A DNA stretch of 64,000 nucleotides from NCBI GenBank assembly GCA_004794785.1, contig SJOL01001963.1, positions 70,288-134,287 of the forward strand, written 5' to 3'. Both the position numbers and the translations under genes were made by a program. Of this stretch, positions 34,100 to 47,384 are shown one piece after another; within the stretch, counting starts at the first letter, position 1, and each line of letters starts with the position of its first letter. The notes under the pieces are model-generated. The model ran no database searches and was not told the origin of the DNA. It saw only the letters and a program-made list of their open reading frames with translations. This stretch comes from Opisthorchis felineus. Lineage: Eukaryota > Platyhelminthes > Trematoda > Opisthorchiida > Opisthorchiidae.

Positions 34100-37000
34100 T
34101 TAAATCCGCCTGATTTTGTAACGCTAGTATTAATCGTATTTGGTAAAGAAAACCGGGATGTGCCAGTAGCGATACCAATAATACTAGTGGACTTGTAAAC
34201 TGAAAATAACACTATCATGTTAACTGTGGTGAAATTTATAATTTTTTGTGTGTAATCGAGCCCGAAAATCCAGTCAACTCTAGAAGTAGGTGAGCAACAC
34301 ACCGGATCACCTTTCCTCATTAGGATGTTCCAAAATCCTGCTGATAATCTGTCATTTTCCCTTATTCATAAGAAGCACTATATTCGAAGTAAGTACGTTG
34401 CATATTACTCCACTGTCAAAGCAGTGTAATATTTTGAGCAACGACTTGCAAGAAGTACGTGAGTTTGAGCTGGAAAAAAACTTATTATCCATCATTTACA
34501 TAATGGAATACGAAGTGGAAATCTCCTGCAATTATAAGAGATTTTCCAGCACGATACCCTACTGCTGTTAACTAGTGGTATATAAAATGCCCCGAATGGT
34601 CAGTGTTGAAAGGATTATCTTTCTGTGTGTGTTCATCAGTATGCTGGCTGATGTAAATTAGATTCTGATCCGATTACCTGACAGAAGTGGCGATTCAGTT
34701 ACCAGAAGGGTGCCGTTTATTCAATCCACATTCTTGAATCAAAACACGTTTTGGGATTACCTAACAGGTTTAGCAGTGTATTTGCATACATTGGAATTAA
34801 TCTCGGTAGATTAGGCTTGATGCTTCACAATAGGATTAGCCCAGGATTAGTGTGTAGTTTCAGAAATCCTACGCTGATTTTTTAATATCACCTAGCGTTC
34901 CGGATGAACGCTTGACATAGGATGCGTTGGCGGGTGTGGTTAATTTCTTAGTTTGGCAAGTTTCACTTTATCATTTGCCTTTTTTTCCAAATATGTCATC
35001 CCAACATTTCTTGCGTTTCTTACAATCCTGGTTTAAAAACTTTGGTGTCTTATAATTGTCTACTTATAAAGGCATAACACCTTTGTAAATTGTCTAGGCT
35101 TTTTAAGTTCATTGAAGAGTTTGCCGTTCAAAAGAGATAAGTGTGAGTCTATCAAACCAGAGAAGCACAGTGTATTTTAGCAACATTTATCGTAGGGCTA
35201 TAAGAAAGTGTTTTACTTTGACGGGCTGTTGCCCGATGGCACTGCTGCAAGAGGTAGACAGTCAAATAATTGACTCGATTACAAGTGAAATCTTAGACCA
35301 GCTCCGACGGCTGGGTAGTTGTGCCCACTGAAGCACATCTGAAAACAAAAAGATGGTGGCCAGTGAAGGCTGGCGAAATTCAGGTCTTGGAACCGAACAA
35401 CGTCGCATGGTTTTTGCAAAACTTCACAACCTGGATTGCAAGCTGTCATCTAGCGAGGAACAAGGCAGTCAGTATTTTAGCGGCTGCCTCGTGAATGTCG
35501 GATTTTGATGGCATCGTTAACCGCCAAGTCAAGCAGGGATGTCCTGGATGTCGAAACCTGCATAATTAGCGGTCTTGCCTGGCCTTACAATTGACCGCAC
35601 ATTGGTCTACTATGATGAAAATCTTTCAACTCCGCTGGAAACGCAGGGTATTTCCTGAGGTGAACTGAACAAAAATTAATTCAGTTACTTTGTGTCCATA
35701 AAACGGATTAGCAAGGGACTGGGATGTTACCTTTATGAAGGATAGTGAATAGTGTCGTTTAATTGACTTTTGCTTAGATTAAGCTTTAGAGAGGAAATAA
35801 TCTGATGTCAATGCGCGTAGATTAAAATTCCGGGAAGTGATGACACTAAAGTAGGTAGGTCATTTATCACGTGACGGTGCTTACATTAAATTTTGAAACC
35901 CTGTCGGAGTTTATTGTGTGCGAGTCAGAATGTCAGTTAATGTAGTAACTGCAGATCACTTGTCATTTTCTTGTATGACCGGCGAGCTTTAACATCAGCA
36001 CGTTCAAATGTGTGGCATTCAAATGGATTACGGACAATTTAGGTAGTTACAGTGATAGCATGTAACATAATTCATGTCTGATTTTTCTGCTGTCTAATCG
36101 TTGTACTATCTGCAGTGTGAAGCCAAGTGGCTAAAGATCTGGTCAGTGGGATTAACGAAGTACAGACAAAACGGGTGAACAGAATCGGGAAGACAGTGAT
36201 AACTTCATTCCTTAGCAATCTCGTGTTCGAAAATTTGTCAAACACAAGGCAAAATAATATGCTAACGTTTTTTAGTGTTTGAGTGAACATACAGCATTAT
36301 ATCAGCGAACCCAACCATGAAAACACTCACCTTCTGTGCATTCACTATTGTTTAAAGGAGTACGTATAAGATCTTTGCTACTAGCCGCCTACATCAAAGT
36401 GTAACCAAATGAAAGCTTGCTCCTCATATTCGCATGAGATCCATGCCGTCTTCAATGGAGTTTCTTTCAAAGACTGCATTTTGGGGATCACGATATTTAA
36501 GACTTTGTATCACAGGCAGGCTGATTTTGTAGCTTTCTGCCGAATCCGCCATTCTTGCGATGCCAATTTTAGAACCTGTGTAATGCCAGCGATTCCACCT
36601 TAGGCATTTTGGCCATCAAGCGTTAATGCGACTGTTATTGTATGTGCGCGTTGCTGATCGAAGTCGTCCGGTCATAACTAATCATGTGCACTCCGATGAA
36701 TGTGGAACAATCCGAGTATGTCAAAACAAACTGCCGCAGGCTCCACTAAGAAAGGCGCAAAACGGAACCACACTTTTGAGAGCCTATATCGTCAGCATGA
36801 TGGTCTATTAGCTCACTAAGAGAGTAGAAACTCAGCTGATTGTCAGCAAAACAAGGCAATTAAAGGCCAATATTTCGGTCAATTTCATTCGTGTGTGAAA
36901 AAAACGATGATGTGCCCACCAACCAACCTGAAGTACTGGTGTCAATGGATGTAGGGAATGCCACTGTACTAGGCTTAATGCTGTTTTTTATTAGTAATAT

Positions 37001-38770
37001 TATAAAGACCCCTAATTTGTGTAGTACCAATATTTAGAATTACAACTTTTGAACGAGAAAAACTATTCCCATCCATCAGGTGCGTGTAAGCCGTTCCCCT
37101 TGAACGACGCAGGATCTGGGTGAAAAGCCATATACGTTTGTGTGAAATTTTTAATGCTCGATTATTTTGCAAATATAGTGATACCGAACAACGTATGGCT
37201 TTCAGCTAATTGTAACTGCCATTAGGTACGTAACTGAGAAAGAAGTCACGCTATTTGTCGGTAGTTCTCAGGCCTCTGACAAGGCGAGCGGCTCGTTGAA
37301 AATATGAATAAAAACTGCATTTTTCACACAAAAGTTGCGCGTCGTTGGTCATGCCTCTGTAAAAATAAACGGATAGATAAGGACTGATTTCAAGATAATG
37401 GACTGTCCGAATTCATTGTCATTTACAGAAATCAGTTTTGCGTAAATTTTCAGGTTTGAACACCCTGACAACAGCCAGCATTCACATTCGTCCGAAACCT
37501 CAGTTGGTAACATGAAAGTAGTAATGGTAGCGTGACAGTAAGGCTAAACAAGATTTGTTGTAAAATCACTGCATGATGTCTTCCAAAGGCATTACAGTTA
37601 TGACAAGTGAGATGTGGCTGTAGACCGTGACAGAATTTCTTTAACTGGAGTACTCAGAAAAATTCTAGGCATTATTTGTTGCATAGATTGCTTCAGTGAT
37701 TGGGAGGAAATTTTGCAAATGCATGATTGTTGTATTTCAAACAGAATGAGAAAATGCAGTTCGTTAACAAGAATTAGTGTCTTTCAGTCCAATGGAAGCC
37801 AAAAGAGGCTAAAAAATTCGGATTGCGTACACATCAGTAATTTTGCTGAAAAATCAGTGCATAGTACCCATCAACGGAAGGCAAACTAGTGTGAATTACC
37901 AGTTATGTGGGTGAATCATTGGCAAGCGTGGGTGCTTTTAATGATCACAAAACTCACAATCGATAAATATGATTTGATGACTTGTTTCAATGATAAGGTC
38001 CGGAATTATATGCCAGCAAACAAAAACAACATTGTTCGCCCGAAATGAGTGCTTTCCTAGCACCCCGCGTACCCCTTCAGTTTAATAGTTGCTGAAATGT
38101 GGACAAGCAGGGTAAATGTGCAGCGAAATTACTTAGAAGGAAGCTGCTATCGTTCTGACAAAAGCAAGCAGTGACTCACAATGCTGAACGTCTCCTCACG
38201 AATGCTTCCTGTAGTTAAGAATGGATAAGGACCAAATGGATAAGTTTTCAAGACAGTAGGTATACTACGGTAATTTTTTGATAAAGGTGTTTTAATTTAA
38301 ATAGTGGGTAAAAAACTGAAACTTCAGACTTCTTAAATAAGTTGAAAATTATTGACGACGTTCCATGACTTTACATCGTAGTTTCACAGAAATATAGCGG
38401 CTGACGTTTTCGACTGCGGCGTTGATGCATTACTTCAGCATCGCTTGTTAGAAGAACGGCACACATCAGACTGTCTAGGTTGCCGTGGACCTTCTAATGC
38501 GGTATGAAAATAGTCAGAGCATAAAGGGGCTAGCTATTGTCTATGGAATTAAATAACCTCACAACCTGTTGCACAGACGGAAATCCACATTCTGCATGAA
38601 CTAGAACCCATTGTATCTGTGTCTGCTTCCGGAAAATAGACATCGTTGTGCATATTACGAATAGCCTGTGACATTGAGCTACCCTAATTGTGCGTTCCGC
38701 CTTTGTTACATTTGTTACATTCCAGCCATCATATTTAGTAATGCCATTGCATTATGGAGACCAAATCCTC
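34100..38770. other. intergenic, weak exon-like pieces only
   Basis: Coding-like short stretches occur at 34433-34570 (+, after the acceptor ttactccactgtcaaagcag) and 35143-35331 (+), but neither has both splice sites and a usable length. No repeats were matched. Confidence 0.35.
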
Positions 38771-38935
38771 AAAGGACCAGTAATCAACCTAAGAACCCCG
38801 TACTCTTGTGAGTGAGAGGCAAAGTACATTTGATGTCTAGCTCTTCTTCTCGCATCACTATGATCATCATCCTCACCTGAAGCTGAGGTATTCGCTGAAA
38901 ATTCGCAGATTAACTCAGCCGAACTGAGCTACCGT
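38771..38935 (-). CDS. weak candidate exon
   Basis: A frame with no ATG reads SSAELICEFSANTSASGEDDDHSDARRRARHQ in two parts: a serine- and acid-rich segment followed by an arginine-rich one. It is then open to a stop about 25 codons on. An internal CTTCAG/GTGAGG could be a donor. The acceptor side is poor. It is listed because the composition is unlike chance frames nearby. Confidence 0.15.
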
Positions 38936-38939
38936 TACA

Positions 38940-41900
38940 AACTCTTAGTAACTGATCATGTCAGTAGTTTAAGGTTTGCTGTTGAATCCACTAGTTATGC
39001 AGATCAATGGTCGCTTTTAAAGATTGAGATAAATGCAAATTTTAGTAAATTTTTGGAGGCTTTTCCATTGTTCAATACCTAATTCCCATGAGCCTAATTG
39101 GGAAACGCCAGCAGATGGCACCTCTGGGAAGACCGTCGCAGACTACCCTCGTTACCATGTTACTAAACAGTTGAAACTATTCCTTGGATGGGGAATCGGT
39201 TTGATGGCTGCTAGGCCGGAAAATGCCGTGAATTGCATACAAATGAAGCTGAAAGCCCGTGGTTATCATAGACAACCGAAGTCATATATCATCAGAAATA
39301 CCGAGGTAATCATGCAATGGATAAATAATATCAGACCACTTGGTACAGGTGAATATTCAAACTGGTTTTTTTCCCATTAGTACCGTGCATTCTTTCCTGC
39401 ATAGCAGAATACCATAACTTCAATGATGCAACCACTAAAGAAGAATGAGTTGGTCTACCGCGTGGTCCATCAAACAGTGTCACTAATCACATGACTTAAT
39501 CTGAATTCCCCAAAAAGTCTACGGTGAACGCCTTACTCAACACCAGCTGAATGGGAGACGTAGTCACGATTGTTATGGAGTAGACGCCTTTCGATGCCCC
39601 TTCACAGCTAACAGAGCTGCTTTATTTCACCAACGATGGATAAATTTAAGAAATTGCCTTGAGTGGTGTGGATCAGTACGTCTCCATACATCGAAATCAC
39701 CAACTTGATAAATCGGTATTTTTGTCGTATTTGTAGCTTCGGTTTCAAATAAGCCGCTTCGTAGAAGAAAAGTGGCCCTAGAATAGTTTCCTAGGTAAAT
39801 CTGTAAAGAACCACAAACAAGCTGCTTTAAGTATATCAGGTGATAGAAATTTTTGAAAGCGTTCCCGCCATTTTGTGGTATCAATACCTACTAACTTAAA
39901 GTATGTATGTGACTGCTATACCCTTTTCCACTGTCCTGGTCAACATATCTCTAAAACACACCAGCTGAGCGCGATCATCACTCAGAAGTGTCAATGAATG
40001 CATCGTGATTAAATGATTCGCTTTATGGTCCTATGCGGGTATCAATGAGGACGAATTACTCGAATCCCGCCTCCCCCCCCAACGAGAATGCACTGCTGAT
40101 GCCTCTGACCAACCGTATTTTTTCTATACCCTGAAGAATCATTCGCGTACCAACAGAACATCGCACGCAGAACGCCGCAGTTTCAGCGCCTTTATAGAGT
40201 CTTTGTGCAGTTTTTCCGTCCTCCAGTCCGTACATTGCATTTCTTTATCCCCTGGTGGTGTCCGCATTATTCCACTGGGAGCCGCTTGTAGATGAGTGTG
40301 TCACAGACAGAAACCCAATCCACATATCACTCTGACGCTCTGAGACAGCTGAGTTAGGCTATCCATAACGCACTGTTACCGGCGTGTCTTATAGATGTGC
40401 TGCAGACGCTCTACCCAAGATTGATCAAAGTGTATGCTGACTTAGGCACGATTGAAGGAGTCATAAAAATTTTGTCAAAAAGAACCAACCGAACAATCGG
40501 TAGTTTTTGATGGGTTACACCAGAACGCGACGACAGACTGTTGGTGTGACACCATGCACTGAGCAGCGGATGGGCAATGTACAATGTGAACAATCTAGCC
40601 TCAGTGAGGTTTTGCTTATATATCACTCTATGCATTCAACCTATGCGTAAGGTTTTGTGTCATCACCAGACCCAGAACATGGGCGTTTACTGAACACTGG
40701 ACACCGCGTGAATACTGCAACAGCGCGCCAGAAAGATGACCTACGATAACAAAGATACTGGTCACTGCGAAATGAGCACTTTATGTAAATGCAAATCATA
40801 CAGGAATTAGCACACATCAGGTCGGATGGACATGCGATAGGGTCGTGTGAAAATGATGCTGCGTGCTATTTTTTAACTGCTCACTAATTTACCGTTTGTC
40901 ACCGGATTTTCTTTTGAATGGGACTGCCTATATCTTGTCGATATTCTTATTTCACATCTAAGTATATCCGAGTGACATAGAGGTATCAATGGAATACTCT
41001 CCACTTGATCTGTACCGGACGGTTAATGTGATTCCCTTCAAACGCTGATTTTCTGGGCCTAAAACCCACTAAGTTACATTGTAAACTCTCCCGAATTCTT
41101 CCACATGACTATCGTATTAATATTTCCAAACCATCTTACCTCAAAATCTATCTGTCCTGTTTCCGTTTATTTTTTGATTGGGTGGGTGTACGGTGTGGTC
41201 CTTATAAGCTTGCTCAGTTTCTTCCAATGAGCTTCAGTGTTTCGTGTGACAACATGAGCCACATTAATCCCCACTTCTCAAGCAAAGCGAGCCACTGTAG
41301 ACGGAATTGCTCTGTGTCCAGCAATTAAGAGTATTTGTGGATTTTCTTGACTTGCGTCCACTATGTTATCATATGAAATATTTTCTCCTACAAAAAATAT
41401 ATTAAATTCACTTCTTTCACACAAATGGTTGTCATCACAGGTTGGAAATAAATCACTCTAGATCCTGGCCGCATCACTGTTTCTTAAATGCTGCTATTTA
41501 CTATGAGCCTCAAGTGGAGACTCTCACCTATCTGTTTTCAAGCACTGTTCTCTGCAATTACAGCATGACACAAATTGCCTAGCTTATGCGAGATACTTTA
41601 CTTTACTCAACATTACAACTACTGGTGTTCCACGTGACTCTAGTAAGGCTGAAATGGGATGAAAGTTCCTTCAGACATGTAGCATAAGCGTTACATTTGT
41701 CAAGGGATATGTGGTCGCATTGTCAGTTTTTATTTAAACAGTCCATTATTTTACCTTTCAGACACTCCATCGCTCCTTATCTTACAAATTTTAGACCTCA
41801 CTTGCACTCCGATTTTGCGACACTCATCACAGTGAGGGCCGGATTCACCGCCGTTTGGATCCGGGGTTTGCTGGGGAAGGTAGGGAAATTCCCCGCTACG

Positions 41901-42030
41901 TTTTGCTCGCCCTCCTCATCCCGATATTCATCCTGTCCCTGATATATCAAATTCCTAAGGACAAGACTTTCTACGAATACTGCATTTTTTCTTTCTAAGA
42001 TGTAACTATTTAACCCTTGTCTGGATGCCT
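38940..42030. other. no supported feature
   Basis: A 115-codon + frame at 39033-39380 and a C8 homopolymer near 40073 are the only points of note. Confidence 0.35.
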
Positions 42031-42040
42031 TCATGTCAGT

Positions 42041-42066
42041 CTAGGTCGCCTAGGTCGCCTAGGTCG
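42041..42066 (+). repeat. 10-bp tandem repeat, about 2.6 copies
   Basis: The unit CTAGGTCGCC is repeated in register and ends with a partial copy before tatttgtggc. Confidence 0.85.
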
Positions 42067-42069
42067 TAT

Positions 42070-45000
42070 TTGTGGCGTTGCTTGTCCATATTTTTATCCC
42101 TACATAATTTAGTCCGACGCTAAATTGCGATCTCATTGGCATATCTGTTCTGAACGGTGCATTGTAAATGTTTTCTCACTGTCGGGGTTGCGCCCTTTGT
42201 TTTATTTTACCGTCACCGCTGAACTCTTTTGCTCACATAGGCAAGGCTCGTACCCGTTCTCCCTAGTTCAGTCACATCTACCAAGTTACTGTAGCCAGAT
42301 TTTACACAAAACACTTTACCCCTTTTTTAAAAAAATACCATATTTTGAACATCCGACTGCTGCCCGTTTGTCTCGCCACTCGTGTCGTCAAACAAAAAAG
42401 CCTACTCACAAACCACCATCACCACAAATGTTCCCTCTGGACCACGTATTCGGATCCTTTGGACGCAATCTGCACTCCAGTATCTGGAGAAGACGAGGTG
42501 GGTATGGCGAACCAGTCACATTGGTGTATGCACTTGCATATCGTCCGTCAAGTAGGCCTAGTGAAAACTGATCACAAAGTCAGTAATTCTCAAAATCTTA
42601 CGTTGTGAAGCACTTCAACCTTTTCCTGAGACGACAATCCAAATGACAACTCTCCTGAAGCTGACGTTAACTCGAGTTATTTTGTCACGCGTGTTTGTCA
42701 TGTTGTTTTAACATTTTAATGGATAATCTCTGATTGCAGGTTTGATAACCTTGTGCACCTCAGATTTATTGAATTACACGAAAATGCTGTGAGTGAAAGA
42801 ATAGTAAATGCTGAGAGGAAGGCTATTGTTGATTCTTTTGTACCGAAAGACAAATGCACCTAAAAAATGTAGACGTTGCTTCCGCATATCTGTGTAGATG
42901 GGGTCTAACTCTAGTGAAGCCCCTGACCTACTTGAGATCCAGAAGGAAATGTATGACCTACCTTGAACCAAGCCGCATTATTTTGAAAACAAATGTGGCA
43001 TGTCATCTAACACGGGGAATGGGAAGACATGAGGCATCGTGATAAGAAGTCTGAGCTGAGTGTTTCGGCAACGTCACTGTGCAGCTGGCAGTACACCAAT
43101 AACCACAGAACCTGCCCAGTAAGGTGGGATAAGATAATGGCTCAGCCGCAACTTGGATGATAGGAGATTTTCTAAAATGCAGCGGTCTAAGCTATTGAGC
43201 TAAACATTATTCTACCAGTATAAAAGCACTAGCGAAAAAAAATACTAATAAACGATTTGGTATAGCCGGGCAAGTGTTAGCCTATAGTGGAGGCCGTTGA
43301 ATATTTCTCCAAGTGCCTTTATACCCCTTATCTGTAGAAAAAACTTGAGAAGGACAATAACGAAGGACAAGCCACCAGTCCAGAATGTGTGTTCAGTATT
43401 AAGCAGCATCCGCGAGCTTTGCTGCGAAATTTCAAACTGGACGTTTTTTTGTTAGCAGACGGGCCACATTTGATTTGCTTCCGTCTGAGTTTCAAAGCTT
43501 TCTTTCTCACAAGATTTCAGTCACATGTCATTGATTTCCATTTCTTCTGTAAATAGAGCAACCCAATAAGAGAGAAATAAAGATATGAAGATATGAAGAA
43601 GCTTCCATGATATATGTAACGTTCAACGAAGAAATCCAATTTTTGTAAGTGATCTTGCTGTCACAAATGGTGAGATGAAGTTAACCCATTCAGCCGTAGT
43701 ATATAGTTCGAGAATTCGATAAGCTGGAATGTGGGCCTGAGGCATAAACTGGTGAACCTGTGTAAACCCACAAGAAAAATCAACTCGGTGTTGCTAAGAT
43801 TTCGGACAAATCCCAGGAAAAATCGGAAGTACGCTTGAGAACACCGAATTTCTAAACTAATCTCTTATCCCATATTTTTCGCCTCTTGTAAGGCTTCATA
43901 AGTATCCTACTAGCCTACCCTACGGGGCGAGTGTGCTCTCATTGCGGGGTCCACCAATATTCTACTACTGTGGCCTGTTGTCTGGGCGGCACTAGCAGTG
44001 TCCGTGCTTGCCAACAAGATGCAAATGGTGATCGGGGTGTAGTCATTTTTGTTGTCGTCTGGCCACCGTAATCGCAATAACTGGTGTCCTGTGGGATATG
44101 TGTTTTCCTCCTTCATCTTTCCTGGCCTCATGCATGTTGCACGTTGCATTGCATGTTGCAGCTACGTTACGTATTCCCCTATTTTACCTGTTGGGCTCTT
44201 GATCAAACTGGATCAACTGGTGCATATTATAGCAGTTGGCATAAGGGGATAGTGGAGAATCAGAGACATCAGCCGTTTTTCCTGGCGGTTGCTTTGTGAA
44301 CCAAGAAAAAGTTGTAAAGGGCATTGCTGTTGTACCAATTTCTCATAGGATAAGCGCACAATTTTCAAACCACAGGATGTCTTCTGTACGGTTATGGCGT
44401 GCTCCTTCATCAGACAGAGATTTTAACGGGAAGAGTCGCATATGACATTTTCCTTCTGTTTGTTGTCCATGTGCGGAGTACGCTGAGAAGGGTTTGAGTC
44501 ATCCGGGAACTTAGTAGCCGCTAGTACCACTAATCCTATGCTGATTATTACTAAATAGTTATATCTACTACCCATAATGATAATTTAAAATGCAGAATTT
44601 GGGAATTCAGTGTGTATGGGCAGGCACGCAGTCCCCGTTTCATCTGTATACTCCCATCTTTTGGTGATAAATTCTATTGGCAGTCGTTTTTTCCAGTGCA
44701 TTGTCTACAGAAGGAGACACTCGACTGTAGGAATCGTGGAAACTCAACAGAATCCAGAAAACGATTACGGACAAATTGTTTGCTCAAGCGCTGACGATCG
44801 TACATTAGTTTAAACCGGGGTGTTGACCTTGCCAGGCCTCTAATGAATTATGCTGAGCATTTGGATGCATTCATTGTCTTCACTCTTATTTTTACCTGCA
44901 GGTAACACCACGTCAAGTTGTGTGAAGAATATATTGACTACGGCTGCACACTTCCTTTTGCCTGGGACAACTCCCAGGGGTATTTTAAGATGATTATACA

Positions 45001-45430
45001 TCATTGACTTAGGCAGTTTCTACATCGTTGTTCAGATCCTACGGACAACCTGCAATTAGCTCTAAACGCTGTGCACATTCGGAAGCACTGCGCAGCGTTC
45101 TCGGTTTAATTGAACTAACGAACTGCAACTCAGGATTGTTCCATCCTCAACTATAGGTTGCATAATTATTGAGTACCTCGTGAATGATGTATGGTTGCAT
45201 TGGAAACTCGTGGCTATCCATCATTTTGCTTAGTTTGGTAGTATGGGGGTTAGTTTTGTCTATTACTGTTCACTGGATTAGGGGATAGATACAAGGATAG
45301 TTTCAGCGATGTTAACGTACATCCTAAACGCGTTCGGCCCTCAAACGCCACGTGTCACCATGCGCCAAAATGGGTACGCAAATATGTTCTGTCAACCGGA
45401 TGTGTCGCTGAAATCAGCGCAAGCAGCAAA
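42070..45430. other. no supported feature
   Basis: It includes a 148-codon + frame (42125-42571) without motif or splice logic, and a duplicated GATATGAA at 43582-43597. Confidence 0.35.
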
Positions 45431-45438
45431 GCACTCAC

Positions 45439-45615
45439 TTCACAGTAAATAACCTCTACCCCATAATTGCCATTGCTTGATAAATGGGATACAGCAAAAT
45501 GGGACTTTGTGCCGGTAGCTCCACCGACTTTTTCTGACACTATCACATGTACACCGGGGTTGCTATCTTTCATGTGTTTTTGTAAGTCATCAGGAATCTG
45601 AATATTGGTGTGTAC
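45439..45615 (-). CDS. candidate internal coding exon
   Basis: The 177-nt frame (59 codons, phase 0/0) lies between the acceptor cacagtgtgttgactgttcag and the donor TACTGTGAA followed by GTGAGT. The product begins VHTNIQIPDDLQKHMKDSN, then GVHVIVSEKVGGATGTKS, and ends NYGVEVIYCE. The mix of short beta-like and charged segments looks like a folded soluble domain. No family is recognised. Among the isolated exon candidates this has one of the best combinations of splice sites and composition. Confidence 0.4.
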
Positions 45616-45619
45616 CTGA

Positions 45620-46835
45620 ACAGTCAACACACTGTGAATGTTCAAAATGTCGTTTGCTGAATGAACAAAGCAGAAGTCTGTAGTTTAGACTTCGATGTGT
45701 ACCTGCCTGCCTGTAATTTTCTGTGTTTAAACAGATTCTCCTACGCGTAGGCAATAGCTATACAGGACGCTGTGACCCACGGTCAGTAGGTTTTCGTGCA
45801 ACGAATGCCGGAAATTTCAGCGACCAGAAGCGACTGCAGGAACCTTACACATCCCAACACAACAAAGCACCTAAGATAAAAATCGGTCCTTGCTAACCTC
45901 AGCGCTCAACGTAAAAATGAAATACATTATTGGCAGTAAAGCATCCAACTGATAACGTAATAAGGCGAAGCAAACGATGAAAATTACTTGCCAGTTTCAC
46001 AGCACGGCTATGTTGTCGTCGGTCAGAAGTTGCTTTTTTGTAGCACAATCTGGAGTCACCTTCAATCAAGACATTTGGGATGCCAAGTTTGTGCTCATGA
46101 ACAATCGTGAACTTGCTTCACGTACACTGAGCTCTACAAAAAATATCCTACCCCACATCTTTTTCAAAATGCGATCGGAGATGTGGTGAAAAGCCCCACT
46201 TCAAGGTTCGAAAACCATGTGGATAAAGCTTTTCGCGGATAAGTTGCTAACCAACACTGAGTACGCTGTTACGCACCATCCCAAATACAACTCATTAATA
46301 AAATGTCTAAAGGGCATTTAAGAAGCCACTGGACTTGCTTCGAGCTGAAAGGCACTGTCTAGAGATTCGATGAGTATAGTATCTATTCGAGACTTCTGAA
46401 GGGTTCATTTGCTTGCGAGGTGTTATGACCGCTTTTGACCATGCTTTGAACAAGGATTTCAGCAGTCATCTAGCATTCTAGGCCTTACGATGGGTGCACG
46501 GTTATATATATGCCGAAGTAGATATTTCTGGTCGTCTTGACAGGTTTTCATATACTACTGGCCGTTGTTTGCATGTGTTTAGTACTGCCTAATTTCATAA
46601 AACAAGGTATGTTGACTGAAACAGTAGCCGATCAGTGCACTTGGCTAATGAACTAAGAATCTGATGGCCATGGGCCCTTCAATGAAAGTAGCTGGCAAAT
46701 GCATCATAATTTACTTGATTCATAATGTGAATTAATCCTTAAAAACCAAAATATTATGAAAAATAACAGTTTTGTTCACACAAAAAGCATAATGCATCAG
46801 GATGGTTATCAGCAAGCCAAGTAAGATGTAGATAA
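45620..46835. other. no supported feature
   Basis: There are only short frames and no matched repeat. Confidence 0.35.
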
Positions 46836-46838
46836 GAG

Positions 46839-47324
46839 GATGTAACACCTGATGAGATTTTAGAACATGCGATACGTCGAGAAAATGGAAATGGTAAACA
46901 TCTAAAGCTTAACGTAAGCGAAGAGGTTGAATTCCGGGGGTTTCAGTTGCACATGACATTCGGTGCGACAGGTTATATGAGCAGAGCCACGCGAATCAAC
47001 TTTTTTAGATGTTTACAGTGTACCGTCTGATGAAATTTGGACAAGAGACAAATTCAAGGCATTTTTGCGCGAGAAAAATAGAGCAAAGCTTCGAAAAGCA
47101 GAAAGCTGGCAGAAGTTCGCGTGGCTAATTTTCTCGTCGATGCCAAATTAACAGCAATCAGAAAACGGACTCCTACAGTGCCTCTAGAGAAGGGACTTTC
47201 AAATGAAACTGAAACTAACAGGAAGACTATCACATATTTATCAGATCAGGCTGAGGAGTTGAAGAACCATAAATCGCAAGCACGGACGTTTCTTCGTCAT
47301 AGATGTCCAGCCACTCTTCACTAA
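46839..47324 (+). pseudogene. coding fossil in three successive frames, unknown protein
   Basis: Three protein-like stretches follow one another with frame changes. Frame 1 (46839-47027) reads EDVTPDEILEHAIRRENG, then LKLNVSEEVEFRGFQLHM. Frame 2 (47009-47148) reads DVYSVPSDEIWTRDKFKAF and RAKLRKAESWQKF. Frame 3 (about 47117-47324) reads ANFLVDAKLTAIRKRT and DQAEELKNHKSQARTFLRH. Charged helical composition is sustained throughout. A strong acceptor (cgaatcaacttttttag) precedes frame 2, so part of this could be a true exon. It ends 60 bases before the RTE relic and could be part of that insertion, but I do not recognise it as RTE sequence. Confidence 0.35.
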
Positions 47325-47384
47325 CTTATCCGCTGTATGGAGAAAGGCTGGTGAGCGGACAAATGCTACTGCTGATACCTCTTA

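Noticed and set aside
42125..42571. 148-codon + frame
   Set aside because: There is no recognisable domain or splice logic, and a second + frame is open over the same bases, suggesting a stop-poor stretch rather than a gene.
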